A DNA stretch of 64,000 bases. Origin: Catillopecten margaritatus gill symbiont (GTDB taxonomy: Bacteria > Pseudomonadota > Gammaproteobacteria > PS1 > Pseudothioglobaceae). The position numbers and the translations under genes were made by a program. Location of the stretch: positions 1,434,296-1,498,295 of the forward strand of contig CP138327.1 of NCBI GenBank assembly GCA_037956075.1, read 5' to 3'. The notes beneath the pieces are model-generated. The model saw nothing but the letters and a program-made list of their open reading frames with translations, searched no databases and had not been told where the DNA came from. Of this stretch, positions 40,877 to 49,386 are shown piece after piece; position 1 is the first letter of the stretch; every line of letters begins with the position of its first letter.

Positions 40877-41383
40877 ATGAAAAAAATTATCGCAATCACT
40901 GCTCTAGTAGCAGCAACATCAGCTTCAGCCTTCTTTGGTAACGGCAACAATGGCAACAACAACTGGGGTCCATCAAATGGTGGTTCAAACTGGGGTCCAT
41001 TCAATTCAGGTTCAAACTTCGGTCCTGCAAATGGTGGTTCAAACTTCGGTCCTTTCGACGGTGGAAACAACTGGGGTCCTTTCAACGGCGGTTCTAACGC
41101 TGGTCCATTTAATGGCGCTCAAAACTGGGGTCCTTTCAACGGTGGCAACAACTGGTTAAACGACACAGATTTCGGTCTTAAGTTTGACACTAAGAACAAA
41201 AATAATGCGACAGGTACTGGCTCTGCAGATGGTAGCGCAACTGGTGTTGCTGATGCTACTGCTAAAGGTCAAGCTGATGCATACGCAAAAGGTCAAGCTG
41301 ATGCTTTCGCTAAGGCACAAGCTGACGCATACGCTAAAGGTTACGCTGATGCACAGGCAAAAGCTGCTAATGCTGTTAAGTAA
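40877..41383 (+). CDS. Secreted Gly/Asn/Trp-rich repeat protein, possibly sulfur-globule-like (paralog 1)
   Basis: 168 residues from ATG 40877 (15 bases inside the longer frame, with GAGGAATATT upstream). A signal peptide MKKIIAITALVAATSASA is followed by about eight copies of a (N/S)WGPFNGGS-like unit (about 28-95), then a short linker and four Ala-rich KGQADAYA-type octads at the C-terminus. The composition recalls sulfur-globule envelope proteins of purple sulfur bacteria, but I cannot confirm homology. A strong promoter and terminator make it a single highly expressed gene. A paralog follows at 41536. Not a membrane protein and without cysteine. Confidence 0.75.
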   Translation: MKKIIAITALVAATSASAFFGNGNNGNNNWGPSNGGSNWGPFNSGSNFGPANGGSNFGPFDGGNNWGPFNGGSNAGPFNGAQNWGPFNGGNNWLNDTDFGLKFDTKNKNNATGTGSADGSATGVADATAKGQADAYAKGQADAFAKAQADAYAKGYADAQAKAANAVK

Positions 41384-41406
41384 TTAACTACTTTAAATGT
41401 GTTAAA

Positions 41407-41432
41407 AAACCACCCTTTAGGGTGGTTTTTTT
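41407..41432 (+). terminator. Terminator of Gly/Asn-rich paralog 1
   Basis: AAACCACCC (41407-41415) pairs with GGGTGGTTT (41420-41428), loop TTTA, followed by T residues to 41432. Confidence 0.9.
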
Positions 41433-41535
41433 ACGCCTGAATTTTATTCATTTGATTTTTCAATGTTTTTTACTTATAATACAAATCTTAAATACTGATA
41501 TTTTTCAGTGTTTTCAAACAAAAATGGAGAGAATA

Positions 41536-42030
41536 ATGAAAAAAATAGTAAAAATAGCAGCGATCACAGCAGCAATCGCAACGACATCAGCATCCGCTTT
41601 TTTTGGCAACAACAATGGTTACAATGGTAGTAACAACTGGGGTCCTATGGATGGTGGTTCAAACTGGGGACCTATGAATAGTGGCTCTAATTGGGGGCCT
41701 TTCAATGGTGGCAACAACTGGGGTCCTTTTAACGGTGGTTCTAATGCTGGTCCATTCAATGGTGGTTCAAACTGGGGTCCCTTCAAAGGCGCCAACAACT
41801 GGTTAAACGACACAAACTTCGGCATGAATTTTGACACAAAAAATAAAACTAACACTAATGCTTCTGGCATTGCTGATGGTAACGCCTCTGGTATTGCCAA
41901 TGGTTTTGCTAAAGGTCAAGCTGACGCTTTTGCTAAAGGTCAAGCCGATGGTTTTGCCAAGGGACAAGCAGATGCTTACGCTAAAGGCTATGCAGACGCA
42001 GTTGCACAAGGTGCTTCTAATAATCGTTAA
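41536..42030 (+). CDS. Secreted Gly/Asn/Trp-rich repeat protein (paralog 2)
   Basis: 164 residues from ATG 41536, which has GGAGAG upstream; an earlier in-frame start would put a hydrophobic tail before the signal peptide and is rejected. Signal peptide MKKIVKIAAITAAIATTSASA, then repeated NWGPFNGG units, the shared block NNWLNDTNFGMNFDTKNKT, and five KGQADAFA-type octads. The order and the linker match paralog 1, so the pair arose by tandem duplication. Whether it coats sulfur globules, forms a matrix or binds a surface is unknown. It has its own terminator. Confidence 0.75.
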   Translation: MKKIVKIAAITAAIATTSASAFFGNNNGYNGSNNWGPMDGGSNWGPMNSGSNWGPFNGGNNWGPFNGGSNAGPFNGGSNWGPFKGANNWLNDTNFGMNFDTKNKTNTNASGIADGNASGIANGFAKGQADAFAKGQADGFAKGQADAYAKGYADAVAQGASNNR

Positions 42031-42051
42031 ATAAGCAATTTAAAGTAATTT

Positions 42052-42081
42052 AAAAAAGGACGTCTTGGCGTCCTTTTTTTT
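42052..42081 (+). terminator. Terminator of Gly/Asn-rich paralog 2
   Basis: AAAAAAGGACG (42052-42062) pairs with CGTCCTTTTTT (42069-42079), loop TCTTGG, ending in a T run. Confidence 0.9.
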
Positions 42082-42144
42082 ATTGGGAAATTCAGTAAAA
42101 TAATTAAACATAAGTCTTGGTTGTCGTTATAATATCTCACTTAT

Positions 42145-42220
42145 TCCTCGATAGCTCAGTTGGTAGAGCAATGGACTGTTAATCCATTTGTCGCTGGTTC
42201 GAGCCCAGCTCGAGGAGCCA
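42145..42220 (+). tRNA. tRNA-Asn (GTT)
   Basis: A cloverleaf with acceptor TCCTCGA/TCGAGGA, D arm GCTC...GAGC, anticodon stem ATGGA/TCCAT with loop CTGTTAA (anticodon GTT), T arm GCTGG TTCGAGC CCAGC and encoded CCA at 42218-42220. Confidence 0.97.
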
Positions 42221-42226
42221 TATTTT

Positions 42227-42258
42227 AAAAAAGCCTATACTTTGTTATAGGCTTTTTT
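42227..42258. terminator. Bidirectional terminator between tRNA-Asn and cobO
   Basis: AAAAAAGCCTATA pairs with TATAGGCTTTTTT (42227-42239 with 42246-42258). Genes on both sides point at it, and the A and T tracts serve both strands. Confidence 0.88.
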
Positions 42259-42262
42259 ATGC

Positions 42263-42853
42263 TTAAAAATCAATGCCTTTCTGAGCTTTTATGTTTGCTC
42301 TAAAAGCGTGCTTTTCATCTCTTAGAATAGAAACAGTATCAGCAATTTTTATTAAATGATCACTGGCAGCTCTGCCAGTGATAACGACATGTTGATTTTT
42401 TGGGCGATGAGTTAAGGTATTTAGAATCCTTGCCTCATCAAGATATTGATAACTAATCATATAAGTCAACTCGTCAAGCACGACTAAATCAATAGATTTG
42501 TCAGCAAGGTATTTTTCAGCCACTGCCCAAGTTTCTTCGGCTTTTTGTGTGTCGTATTCTTTGTCTTGTGTGTCCCAGGTGAAACCTGTTTTCATGAAGG
42601 TGGTGCGGACATTGGTTTGTTGGGCGAGGAAGGTGTCTTCGCCTGTGTCTTGTACGCCTTTTAAGAATTTGACGATGGCAATTTGCATGTTATAGCCGAG
42701 TGCACGACAGACCATGCCGAGTGCAGAGGAGGATTTTCCTTTACCGTTGCCCGTCAGTAAAACAATGATACCTTTGTCAATATTGGCTTCTTTTATGCGG
42801 GTGTCGATGTGCGCTTTTTTGCGCTGCATTCTTTGTTTGTATTTATCTGGCAC
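42263..42853 (-). CDS. cobO: Cob(I)yrinic acid a,c-diamide adenosyltransferase
   Basis: Adds the adenosyl group to corrinoids (CobO/BtuR family). The 196 residues include the P-loop LLTGNGKGKSSSALGMVCRALGYNM (Walker A, about 33-40), VKFLKG, LVVLDELTYMISYQYL and VITGRAASDHLI. It overlaps the preceding btuM-like gene by 11 bases. With btuB and a riboswitch upstream, the set serves corrinoid salvage rather than de novo synthesis; no other cob genes are in the window. Confidence 0.95.
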   Translation of the reverse strand: MPDKYKQRMQRKKAHIDTRIKEANIDKGIIVLLTGNGKGKSSSALGMVCRALGYNMQIAIVKFLKGVQDTGEDTFLAQQTNVRTTFMKTGFTWDTQDKEYDTQKAEETWAVAEKYLADKSIDLVVLDELTYMISYQYLDEARILNTLTHRPKNQHVVITGRAASDHLIKIADTVSILRDEKHAFRANIKAQKGIDF

Positions 42854-43424
42854 TGTGTTGGAAATTCAGGGCAGGGATAATGCGTGGTACGAGTGTGAAT
42901 ACAATGATAACTACGGTCATCCAATATAAAGTTGCTGGGATTTCAACTAATGACCAGTGGGCGATGTATGTTGGGAAATCGCTCCAACCTGTGTTGGTAA
43001 AAGTCTCGGTAAAGAAGTAATAACTACTGGTAACTGCCAACCATTGAGTTCCTACAGAGGCGATGATAACCAATGCATTTTTAATGATATTATTATCAAC
43101 AGTCAATGAACTGATAAATTTACCTGACCAAAAAACAGCATAAAAAGTCAACGGCATAAAACTATAGGCAGGAGTGATGCAATTGGCGCTAATTCCTTGA
43201 TGTACAATTGCATAATTATCAATCGCTACTGCACTGAAAATCAACACGAACGCTACCCAGAATTGGCGAAAATACACCCCAGCGATGAAGAGGGCGGGGA
43301 TGGTAAAATCGGGCAAATGCACAAATGTTGATGCCCAATTGTCGTGTCCGCGTGTGGCAATCATTAATAGCACCATAAAAAATGTGGCAAATAGTGGCAT
43401 GGTTTTGTTGAGTTGGTTTGTCAT
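42843..43424 (-). CDS. btuM: BtuM-like cobalamin permease (ECF-type S-component homolog)
   Basis: A 193-residue integral membrane protein with about six hydrophobic segments. The start is ATG 43424, with AGGAGGAAAT just upstream; a longer frame exists but lacks a ribosome site. It contains exactly one cysteine, Cys82 (SANCITPAYSF). BtuM of Thiobacillus denitrificans, a solitary S-component that imports and decyanates B12 without an ECF module, uses Cys80. Position between btuB and cobO supports B12 transport. The family call rests on context, size, topology and the single Cys, not on a search. Confidence 0.75.
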   Translation of the reverse strand: MTNQLNKTMPLFATFFMVLLMIATRGHDNWASTFVHLPDFTIPALFIAGVYFRQFWVAFVLIFSAVAIDNYAIVHQGISANCITPAYSFMPLTFYAVFWSGKFISSLTVDNNIIKNALVIIASVGTQWLAVTSSYYFFTETFTNTGWSDFPTYIAHWSLVEIPATLYWMTVVIIVFTLVPRIIPALNFQHSAR

Positions 43425-43456
43425 ATTTCCTCCTATAAATGTTATCTTATTATACT

Positions 43457-43617
43457 GAGACCTTTGCATAAATATGAATAATCATCAAAACGCCACTTTT
43501 CGTCAAATTGAAAACTTTTTAAAAACACTCTTGGACTTGCTAAAAGTGGATTTAAAAAATGTACAATTTAATAAAATCTGTCATTTTGCTAATCATCCCT
43601 ATTTATGCAAAGACCTC
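43457..43617. mobile_element. MITE family A, diverged complete copy
   Basis: A 161-bp element starting GAGACCTTTGCATAAATA and ending with its near complement (two mismatches), flanked by a perfect 5-bp duplication ATACT (43452-43456 and 43618-43622). Size, duplication length and the GAGACC..TGCAT end agree with the element at 17689. It sits between btuB and the btuM-like gene, eight bases after the btuB stop. Confidence 0.87.
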
Positions 43618-43625
43618 ATACTACC

Positions 43626-45413
43626 TTAGAAGCGATAGTCTAATCCCAGCTCTATTGTTCTACCGAGATTTCTGAAACCAACCGCAGTTGTGTAATCTTT
43701 ATTGGTTGCATTTTTGATATTTAGGGATGCTTTGACATTTTTATTAATGTCATAATTGGTGGATAAATTAAGTAAAGTGTAACCCTGCATTTCTATATTT
43801 CCTCTATCTAAACTGGAAGATTTTTTAATCACTTGCGCCTGAGAATTGAACTTACCATACGGTTTGTTCACCGTTAAGACGGTTGTATTTTTTGGTCTCC
43901 TAATGCTTTGTGTTGTTGCATCGCCTATTCTGCTTTTGTTATAGTTGTGGTTAAAATTAATTGTGTATCCAGCAATGTTGGTATTGGCGGATAACTCAAC
44001 ACCTTTGGATATATATTGACCGTTATTTTCATAATAGTCATTAGGATAGGTGCCTGCATAGGATATTTTGTCAATGACTGTGCTTTTGTACAGTTCAATA
44101 TTTGTTTCACCCCACGAATGTTGTTTACTCAGGCCTATATTGAGGTTTTTTGAGGTTTCTGGATTGAGTTTTCCAGTGGCTCCATAATCATATTGAGCAA
44201 GAACGGGTGCGTTAAAAGCAGTGTTGTAGTTTGCTGTTAATTTAATGCCGTTATTCAGGTATTTGGCTATGCCAGCGTTGTAAATAGTGTGATTATCAAA
44301 TTCATCGTGTTTGATGTAACGAGCGCCTACATTAGCATCAAAACTGTTAATATTTTTTTGCCAATTGATAAATAAATCTTGACTGGATAATTTTTTCTTA
44401 TCTGTGGTATTTTCTTCGCTAACTTTTGACAAGCCAATATTTAATAAAGCGTCATTAACCTTTATATCATTGAGCAAAGTTATCGTTGTATTTTTATAAT
44501 CTTTATCACTCCAACTTTGAAGAACGCCATCGGTATGGACATGCCGACTGCTTTTGATTTGAGAAAGTGAAAGTTTGGCTTTCCAAGTGTCGTTAATTTT
44601 TTTATTGATATTGGTTGAGATTTTGGTTAAATTTCTAACCCCTAGCCCTTGCCTGAGAGGTGTGGCAAAAGTACCTGTGGTGGCGGGAATATCATATTCA
44701 GTTTTATTATTAGCAACTAAATAACTTATATCAAACGCTTTATTACCCACTTTTATTTGAGTAGAGCGATTACTCACCCCATCTTTCTCACCCGTTGTAT
44801 CGCCAGTTCTAACATTAATACCGTCAGTTGAATATTTGTTATGGGTAAATCTGACAAATCCCTCTTTACTGCCACTGCTCGCTGAGAGTGTGTAAGTTCT
44901 AGAATTGTGCGTGCCAAATTTGGTGCTTATGGTTGCACGCTTGCTATCTGCACTTTTTTTAGTGGTGATAGAAATAACCCCTGCAATGGCAGATGAGCCA
45001 TATAAAACAGAGCCAGCACCTTTAATAATTTCCACTTTTTCAATATCATTGAGCGCAATGCTTGTTAATCCATATTCAACGGCGCCATCTGTAGAATTTG
45101 GGGGATTTATTTTTACACCATCAACCAAAACCAAAGTATGCCTTGACTCGCTACCACGCATAAATATGGCAGGTACATTGCCTTGTGGGCTTACTAATCC
45201 AACACTCGGCACCGTTTCTAAAAAATTCAAAAAAGTATTCGCACCTGTTGCTTTAATATCTTCTGCAGTAAACGAAAGTGCTGAGGTAATTGAGCCAATC
45301 ACTGGGCTGTCGGTACGATATTCGGCATTCATATAAATGGGAATGGGACCGAGTACTGCGTTGATATTGGTTGTAGCAAGGGCGAGACTGGTCGCCAGTA
45401 TGATTTTTTTCAT
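43626..45413 (-). CDS. btuB: TonB-dependent outer-membrane cobalamin receptor
   Basis: A 595-residue receptor with a signal peptide (MKKIILATSLALATTNINA), a plug domain (FLNFLETVPSVGLVSPQGNVPAIFMRGS...VLVDGVKINPP...IEKVEIIKGAGSVLYGSSAIAGVI) and a 22-strand barrel ending in the aromatic residue GLDYRF. The riboswitch upstream and the cobO/btuM neighbours identify cobalamin as the likely ligand. I do not see a clear TonB box. A MITE lies just after the stop codon and may separate its transcript from the btuM-like gene. Confidence 0.92.
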   Translation of the reverse strand: MKKIILATSLALATTNINAVLGPIPIYMNAEYRTDSPVIGSITSALSFTAEDIKATGANTFLNFLETVPSVGLVSPQGNVPAIFMRGSESRHTLVLVDGVKINPPNSTDGAVEYGLTSIALNDIEKVEIIKGAGSVLYGSSAIAGVISITTKKSADSKRATISTKFGTHNSRTYTLSASSGSKEGFVRFTHNKYSTDGINVRTGDTTGEKDGVSNRSTQIKVGNKAFDISYLVANNKTEYDIPATTGTFATPLRQGLGVRNLTKISTNINKKINDTWKAKLSLSQIKSSRHVHTDGVLQSWSDKDYKNTTITLLNDIKVNDALLNIGLSKVSEENTTDKKKLSSQDLFINWQKNINSFDANVGARYIKHDEFDNHTIYNAGIAKYLNNGIKLTANYNTAFNAPVLAQYDYGATGKLNPETSKNLNIGLSKQHSWGETNIELYKSTVIDKISYAGTYPNDYYENNGQYISKGVELSANTNIAGYTINFNHNYNKSRIGDATTQSIRRPKNTTVLTVNKPYGKFNSQAQVIKKSSSLDRGNIEMQGYTLLNLSTNYDINKNVKASLNIKNATNKDYTTAVGFRNLGRTIELGLDYRF

Positions 45414-45468
45414 AATATTTTATCCATTGTAAAGTTATATACCATTTTATAAATGGTATTAAAAGGTT

Positions 45469-45572
45469 TAATTATGTATCGGACTCATTTCCAATGTAAG
45501 AGGTTGAACCTTTTACATTGGAAAAATACCGTTGCAAGGACAGTGTCGGATTTTCACCGACTTCCATAATTA
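45469..45572 (-). promoter_or_regulatory. Cobalamin riboswitch upstream of btuB
   Basis: On the minus strand the segment runs from a closing stem TAATTATG (paired with CATAATTA) through GGAAGTCGGTGAAAATCC, ACTGTCCTTGCAACGGTAT, a perfect 11-bp arm (TTCCAATGTAA/TTACATTGGAA) and GAGTCCGATAC, the B12-box core. These are the conserved pieces of the cobalamin aptamer. At about 104 bases it is compact. A nine-base hairpin (ATACCATTT/AAATGGTAT) between it and the btuB ATG may be the expression platform. Confidence 0.87.
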
Positions 45573-45576
45573 GAAA

Positions 45577-45672
45577 CCCCTGTATTAACCCTGATAGGAC
45601 TGGCTTTGTAAAAATCACCAACTGAATAAAATTTAACTTTTATTTAGTATTCATACTTAATGCAAGGATCTC
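45577..45672 (+). repeat. MITE family A, truncated copy abutting the riboswitch
   Basis: It matches the right 95 bases of the complete element (17757-17851): CCTGTATTAACCCTG, GGACTGGCTTTGTAAAAAT, ACCAACTGAATAAAATTTAA and a degenerate right end TTAATGCAAGGATCTC. The left end is missing. It begins a few bases beyond the 5' end of the btuB riboswitch and ends 82 bases before serC, so promoters of both genes must lie in or beside it. Confidence 0.85.
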
Positions 45673-45754
45673 AATTAAACTGAGGTACATTATAGCTGTT
45701 AAATAGCCGAGTTCTGATAAAATTATCTTCTTTAAAACAAGGGAGTTTGTCAAA

Positions 45755-46834
45755 ATGAGCCAAGTGTATAACTTTAGTGCAGGTCCTGCGATGTTGCCAG
45801 CACAGGTAATGAGGCAGATGCAGGCGGAATTATTGGAATATGGTAATGCCAAAGCATCGGTGATGGAAATTTCTCATCGGGGTGCGGATTTTATGGCATT
45901 GGCTGAGAAATCTGAGCAGGATTTGCGTGATTTGATGAATATTCCTGATAATTACAAAGTTTTATTTTTGCAAGGGGGTGCATCGGCACAGTTTTCGATG
46001 GTACCGATTAATTTATTACATGGTAAAAAAGTGGCAAATTATGCGCATACGGGGCATTGGTCGAAAAAGGCGATTGCTGAGGCACAACGATATTGTAATG
46101 TTAATATTTGTGCAGACAGTTCGCATAATAAATATACGAATATTGACGATTTTGAAAATTGGCGTATTGATGAGCAAGGTGCATATTTGCATTACACGCC
46201 GAATGAAACCATTGCAGGCTTGGAGTTTGATTATATTCCAGAAGTGGATATGCCGTTGGTAGCAGATATGTCTTCGACGATTTTGTCACGAGAGATTGAT
46301 GTGTCAAAATATGGCGTGATTTACGCGGGTGCACAGAAAAATATCAGTATTTCTGGCTTGACGATTGTGATTGTTAGAGATGATTTAGTGGGCAATGTAG
46401 TGGCTAATCAGCCAATTTTATTTGATTACAAAACGCAAATAGATAATGACTCTATGTATAACACCCCATCGACTTATCCTTGGTATGTGGCAGGTCGTGT
46501 GTTTGAATGGCTGAAAGAACAAGGCGGTTTGAGTGCGATGGCAAAGATTAATGAAAATAAGGCAAAGACGCTGTATGATGCGATTGACAACTCTGATTTT
46601 TATTCAAATCCAGTGGTAGAAAAATACCGTTCTTGGATGAATGTGCCATTTTTGTTGGCGAATGAAGATTTGAACGGTTTATTTTTAGAGCAGGCGGCAG
46701 AATGCAATTTGATTACCCTAAAAGGACATCGTTCTGTGGGTGGTATGCGCGCCAGTATTTATAATGCGATGCCACAAGAAGGCGTTGATGCGCTGGTTGC
46801 ATTTATGCAAGCGTTTGAAAAGGAGAATGGCTAA
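45755..46834 (+). CDS. serC: Phosphoserine aminotransferase
   Basis: Transaminates 3-phosphohydroxypyruvate in serine synthesis. The 359 residues begin VYNFSAGPAMLP, hold MEISHRGADF, FLQGGASAQFSMVP and the PLP lysine in YAGAQKNISISGLTIVIV (about 193), and end with KGHRSVGGMRASIYNAMP. GGGAG precedes the ATG. The last base of its TAA is the first base of the serA ATG, giving coupled synthesis. Confidence 0.97.
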   Translation: MSQVYNFSAGPAMLPAQVMRQMQAELLEYGNAKASVMEISHRGADFMALAEKSEQDLRDLMNIPDNYKVLFLQGGASAQFSMVPINLLHGKKVANYAHTGHWSKKAIAEAQRYCNVNICADSSHNKYTNIDDFENWRIDEQGAYLHYTPNETIAGLEFDYIPEVDMPLVADMSSTILSREIDVSKYGVIYAGAQKNISISGLTIVIVRDDLVGNVVANQPILFDYKTQIDNDSMYNTPSTYPWYVAGRVFEWLKEQGGLSAMAKINENKAKTLYDAIDNSDFYSNPVVEKYRSWMNVPFLLANEDLNGLFLEQAAECNLITLKGHRSVGGMRASIYNAMPQEGVDALVAFMQAFEKENG

Positions 46835-47991
46835 TGTTCACCGTACAAACGCTGAATAATATTTCTCCTATTGGCTTGGATAAATTGCCGAGAGACGGGT
46901 ATGAAGTAGCGTCTGAGATGAGCAATCCTGATGCGATTTTGGTGCGTAGTGCTAAGATGCATGAGATGGAAATTGGCAACAATTTAAAGGCTGTAGGGCG
47001 TGCAGGTGCGGGAGTGAATAACATTCCATTGGATAAAATGAGCGATAAGGGTGTGGTGGTTTTTAATGCACCCGGTGCGAATGCGAATGCAGTCAAAGAA
47101 TTGGTTATTTCATCAATGTTGCTAGCCAGTCGTAATATTTGTCAGGCGTGGGATTATGTCAATAAATTGCCGCTGGACAATCTCAAAACTGCGGTAGAAG
47201 AGGGTAAGAAAAATTATGCAGGTTCGGAATTACCAGGCAAAACATTAGGCATTGTTGGTTTGGGTGCGATTGGTGTGCAGATTGCCAATGCGGCGACTAT
47301 GTTGGGGATGCGAGTGGTTGGTTTTGACCCGAGTATTACTATTAAAAGTGCTTGGAAATTGTCGGCAGATGTGGAGCAGGCGTTGAGCGTTGACGCCTTG
47401 TTTTCGCAGAGTGATTTTGTCTCGTTTCATGTGCCATTGGTGGAAGGCACTAAGAATTTGTTGAACAAAGAGCGCATTGCTTTATTACCAACAGGGGCAA
47501 CGATTTTGAACTTTGCCCGTGATGGGATTGTGGATGAAGAGGCGTTGATTAACGCATTGGAAGCGGATAAAATTAACTATTATGTAACGGATTTTCCGAT
47601 TGATGATAAAAAAGACCACAAACGCGTGATTGCCTTACCACACTTGGGTGCATCAACGGCTGAAGCGGAAGATAATTGTGCGATTATGGTGGCTAATCAA
47701 GTGAAAGATTATCTTGAAAATGGCAATATTGTTAATTCGGTCAACTTTCCAGAGGTAAAAATGCCACGCTCAGGCGGTGTGCGTTTGGCGATTGCCCATC
47801 AAAATATTCCTAATATGGTGGGGCAAATATCCACTATTCTTGCCAATGCAGAGATTAATATTATCGATATGTTGAACAAATCAAGGGAGGAAGTTGCTTA
47901 TACTTTAATTGACTTAGAAGGTGAAATTTCTGATACAGTAGTCAATAGTTTGCAACAGGTAGAAGGTGCGTTGAGCGTTAGGGTTTTATAG
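46834..47991 (+). CDS. serA: D-3-phosphoglycerate dehydrogenase
   Basis: First step of serine synthesis, 385 residues. The nucleotide-binding GLGAIGVQIANAA (about 138-150), GRAGAGVNNIPLD, ARDGIVDEEAL and the catalytic His in LPHLGASTAEAEDN are present, and an ACT domain closes the chain (IPNMVGQISTILANAEINI). The protein is shorter than the 526-residue type with an intervening domain. Directly coupled to serC. Confidence 0.96.
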   Translation: MFTVQTLNNISPIGLDKLPRDGYEVASEMSNPDAILVRSAKMHEMEIGNNLKAVGRAGAGVNNIPLDKMSDKGVVVFNAPGANANAVKELVISSMLLASRNICQAWDYVNKLPLDNLKTAVEEGKKNYAGSELPGKTLGIVGLGAIGVQIANAATMLGMRVVGFDPSITIKSAWKLSADVEQALSVDALFSQSDFVSFHVPLVEGTKNLLNKERIALLPTGATILNFARDGIVDEEALINALEADKINYYVTDFPIDDKKDHKRVIALPHLGASTAEAEDNCAIMVANQVKDYLENGNIVNSVNFPEVKMPRSGGVRLAIAHQNIPNMVGQISTILANAEINIIDMLNKSREEVAYTLIDLEGEISDTVVNSLQQVEGALSVRVL

Positions 47992-48002
47992 AGGGTAAAA
48001 AA

Positions 48003-49076
48003 ATGGCTAAAACATTAGAGGAGTTGAGAGTTGAGATTGATGCGGTAGATAAAAAAATTCTAGCGCTTATCAATGGACGCTCAACACTTGCGGCTGCTGT
48101 GGCAGAAGTGAAAAAAGCCACCAATGATAACAGCAGTTTTTACCGCCCAGAGCGTGAAGCACAAGTATTACGCAAGATTCTTGAAGAAGATAATCTGATT
48201 AGAGATAAGGATATGGCACACATATTCCGTGAGATTATGTCGGCTTGTTTGGCACTTGAGCAGGGCATCAAAGTGGCTTATTTAGGCCCTGAAGGGACAT
48301 TTACGCAAGAGGCAGCACTCAAACATTTTGGTCATGCCGTTTCCACTTTGGATTGTGGTGGCATTGATGAAATATTCCAAGAAGTTGAAAATTCCAATGC
48401 AAATTATGGTGTTGTGCCGATTGAAAATTCATCCAATGGCGTGATTGGTGGCACGGTCGATATGCTTTATTCGCAAGATTTAAAAGTGTGTGGTGAAGTT
48501 GAAATTGCCATCCAACATCAATTAATGAGTGCAGACCAAACCCAAGAAATAAAAGTTATTTATGCCCATCAACAAGCATTAGACCAATGCCGTCGCTGGC
48601 TTGATAATCATTATCCAAAAGCTGAATTGAGCGCAGTAGCATCAAATGCTTTGGCAGCACGAATGGTAAAAGACGAGCCAAATGCAGCAGCAATTGCCTC
48701 AGAAGCAGCGTTGAGTTTGTACGGATTAGAACGCATTGCTAAAAATATTCAAGACAAAACAGGCAATGTAACCCGTTTCCTAGTACTCGGCAAAGAAGAA
48801 GTACCTCCCTCAGGCAATGACAAAACTTCTTTATTGATCGTTACCAAACACGAAACAGGCGCATTACTTGAGTTATTAGAACCCTTCAAAGCGAATAATA
48901 TCAATATGTTACAACTAGCTCGCCACCCGATACCAGGTGTTAAGTGGGAATACTTATTCCTCATTGACATTGAGGGTCATCAACAAGAATCCCATGTGCA
49001 AAAAGCCTTGGCAGAAGTATCAGAAAAAACGCTCAAAATGACGGTTTTAGGTTCTTATCCTGTTGCAGTTTTGTAG
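48003..49076 (+). CDS. pheA: Chorismate mutase / prephenate dehydratase
   Basis: Bifunctional enzyme of phenylalanine synthesis, 357 residues. An AroQ-type mutase fills about 1-85 (LRVEIDAVDKKILALINGR), then the dehydratase (VAYLGPEGTFTQEAALKHFG, VPIENSSNGVIGGTVDML, NVTRFLVLG) and an ACT domain. The usual phenylalanine-sensing ESRP is replaced by LARHPIPG before KWEYLFLID, so feedback inhibition may be altered. GAGGG lies upstream of the ATG. It follows serA by 11 bases. Confidence 0.95.
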   Translation: MAKTLEELRVEIDAVDKKILALINGRSTLAAAVAEVKKATNDNSSFYRPEREAQVLRKILEEDNLIRDKDMAHIFREIMSACLALEQGIKVAYLGPEGTFTQEAALKHFGHAVSTLDCGGIDEIFQEVENSNANYGVVPIENSSNGVIGGTVDMLYSQDLKVCGEVEIAIQHQLMSADQTQEIKVIYAHQQALDQCRRWLDNHYPKAELSAVASNALAARMVKDEPNAAAIASEAALSLYGLERIAKNIQDKTGNVTRFLVLGKEEVPPSGNDKTSLLIVTKHETGALLELLEPFKANNINMLQLARHPIPGVKWEYLFLIDIEGHQQESHVQKALAEVSEKTLKMTVLGSYPVAVL

Positions 49077-49214
49077 TGAGTTAAATTTGCTCTTGATTTA
49101 AAATTATTGCAGTGCTAAATTTTTTAGAAACTTAAGTATTAACTGTGTATAATTTTTGACTATGTAGTGGTTTTAATGATTGCTAATTTTTTTAATAAAA
49201 AGAGGTATAAACAA

Positions 49215-49331
49215 ATGAAATATTTAATTTTAACATTAACCGTTATTTTTCTAGCTTCTTGCCAAACCAATGGTCAGAGTGTAACAAGTAAAGGGGATAT
49301 TAAAGGGAAAATAAAAGTATTAATAAAGTAA
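49215..49331 (+). pseudogene. Lipoprotein signal fragment, frameshifted from the coiled-coil protein
   Basis: 38 codons: signal peptide MKYLILTLTVIFLASC with a lipobox, then QTNGQSVTSKGDIKGKIKVLIK and TAA. The next frame is open from 49327 without an ATG and continues as the coiled-coil protein, so one indel around the A tract at 49328-49334 would join them into a single lipoprotein of about 310 residues. Alternatively this is a separate tiny lipoprotein. Confidence 0.6.
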
Positions 49332-49386
49332 AAATGCATTACAAGTAAAGCATGCACAAGATGAAATTCAAGACTTAAGACTCACC

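Noticed and set aside
40810-41085. Antisense proline-rich frames over the Gly/Asn-rich genes
   Set aside because: They arise from reading the repeats in reverse; the sense frames have signal peptides, promoters and terminators.
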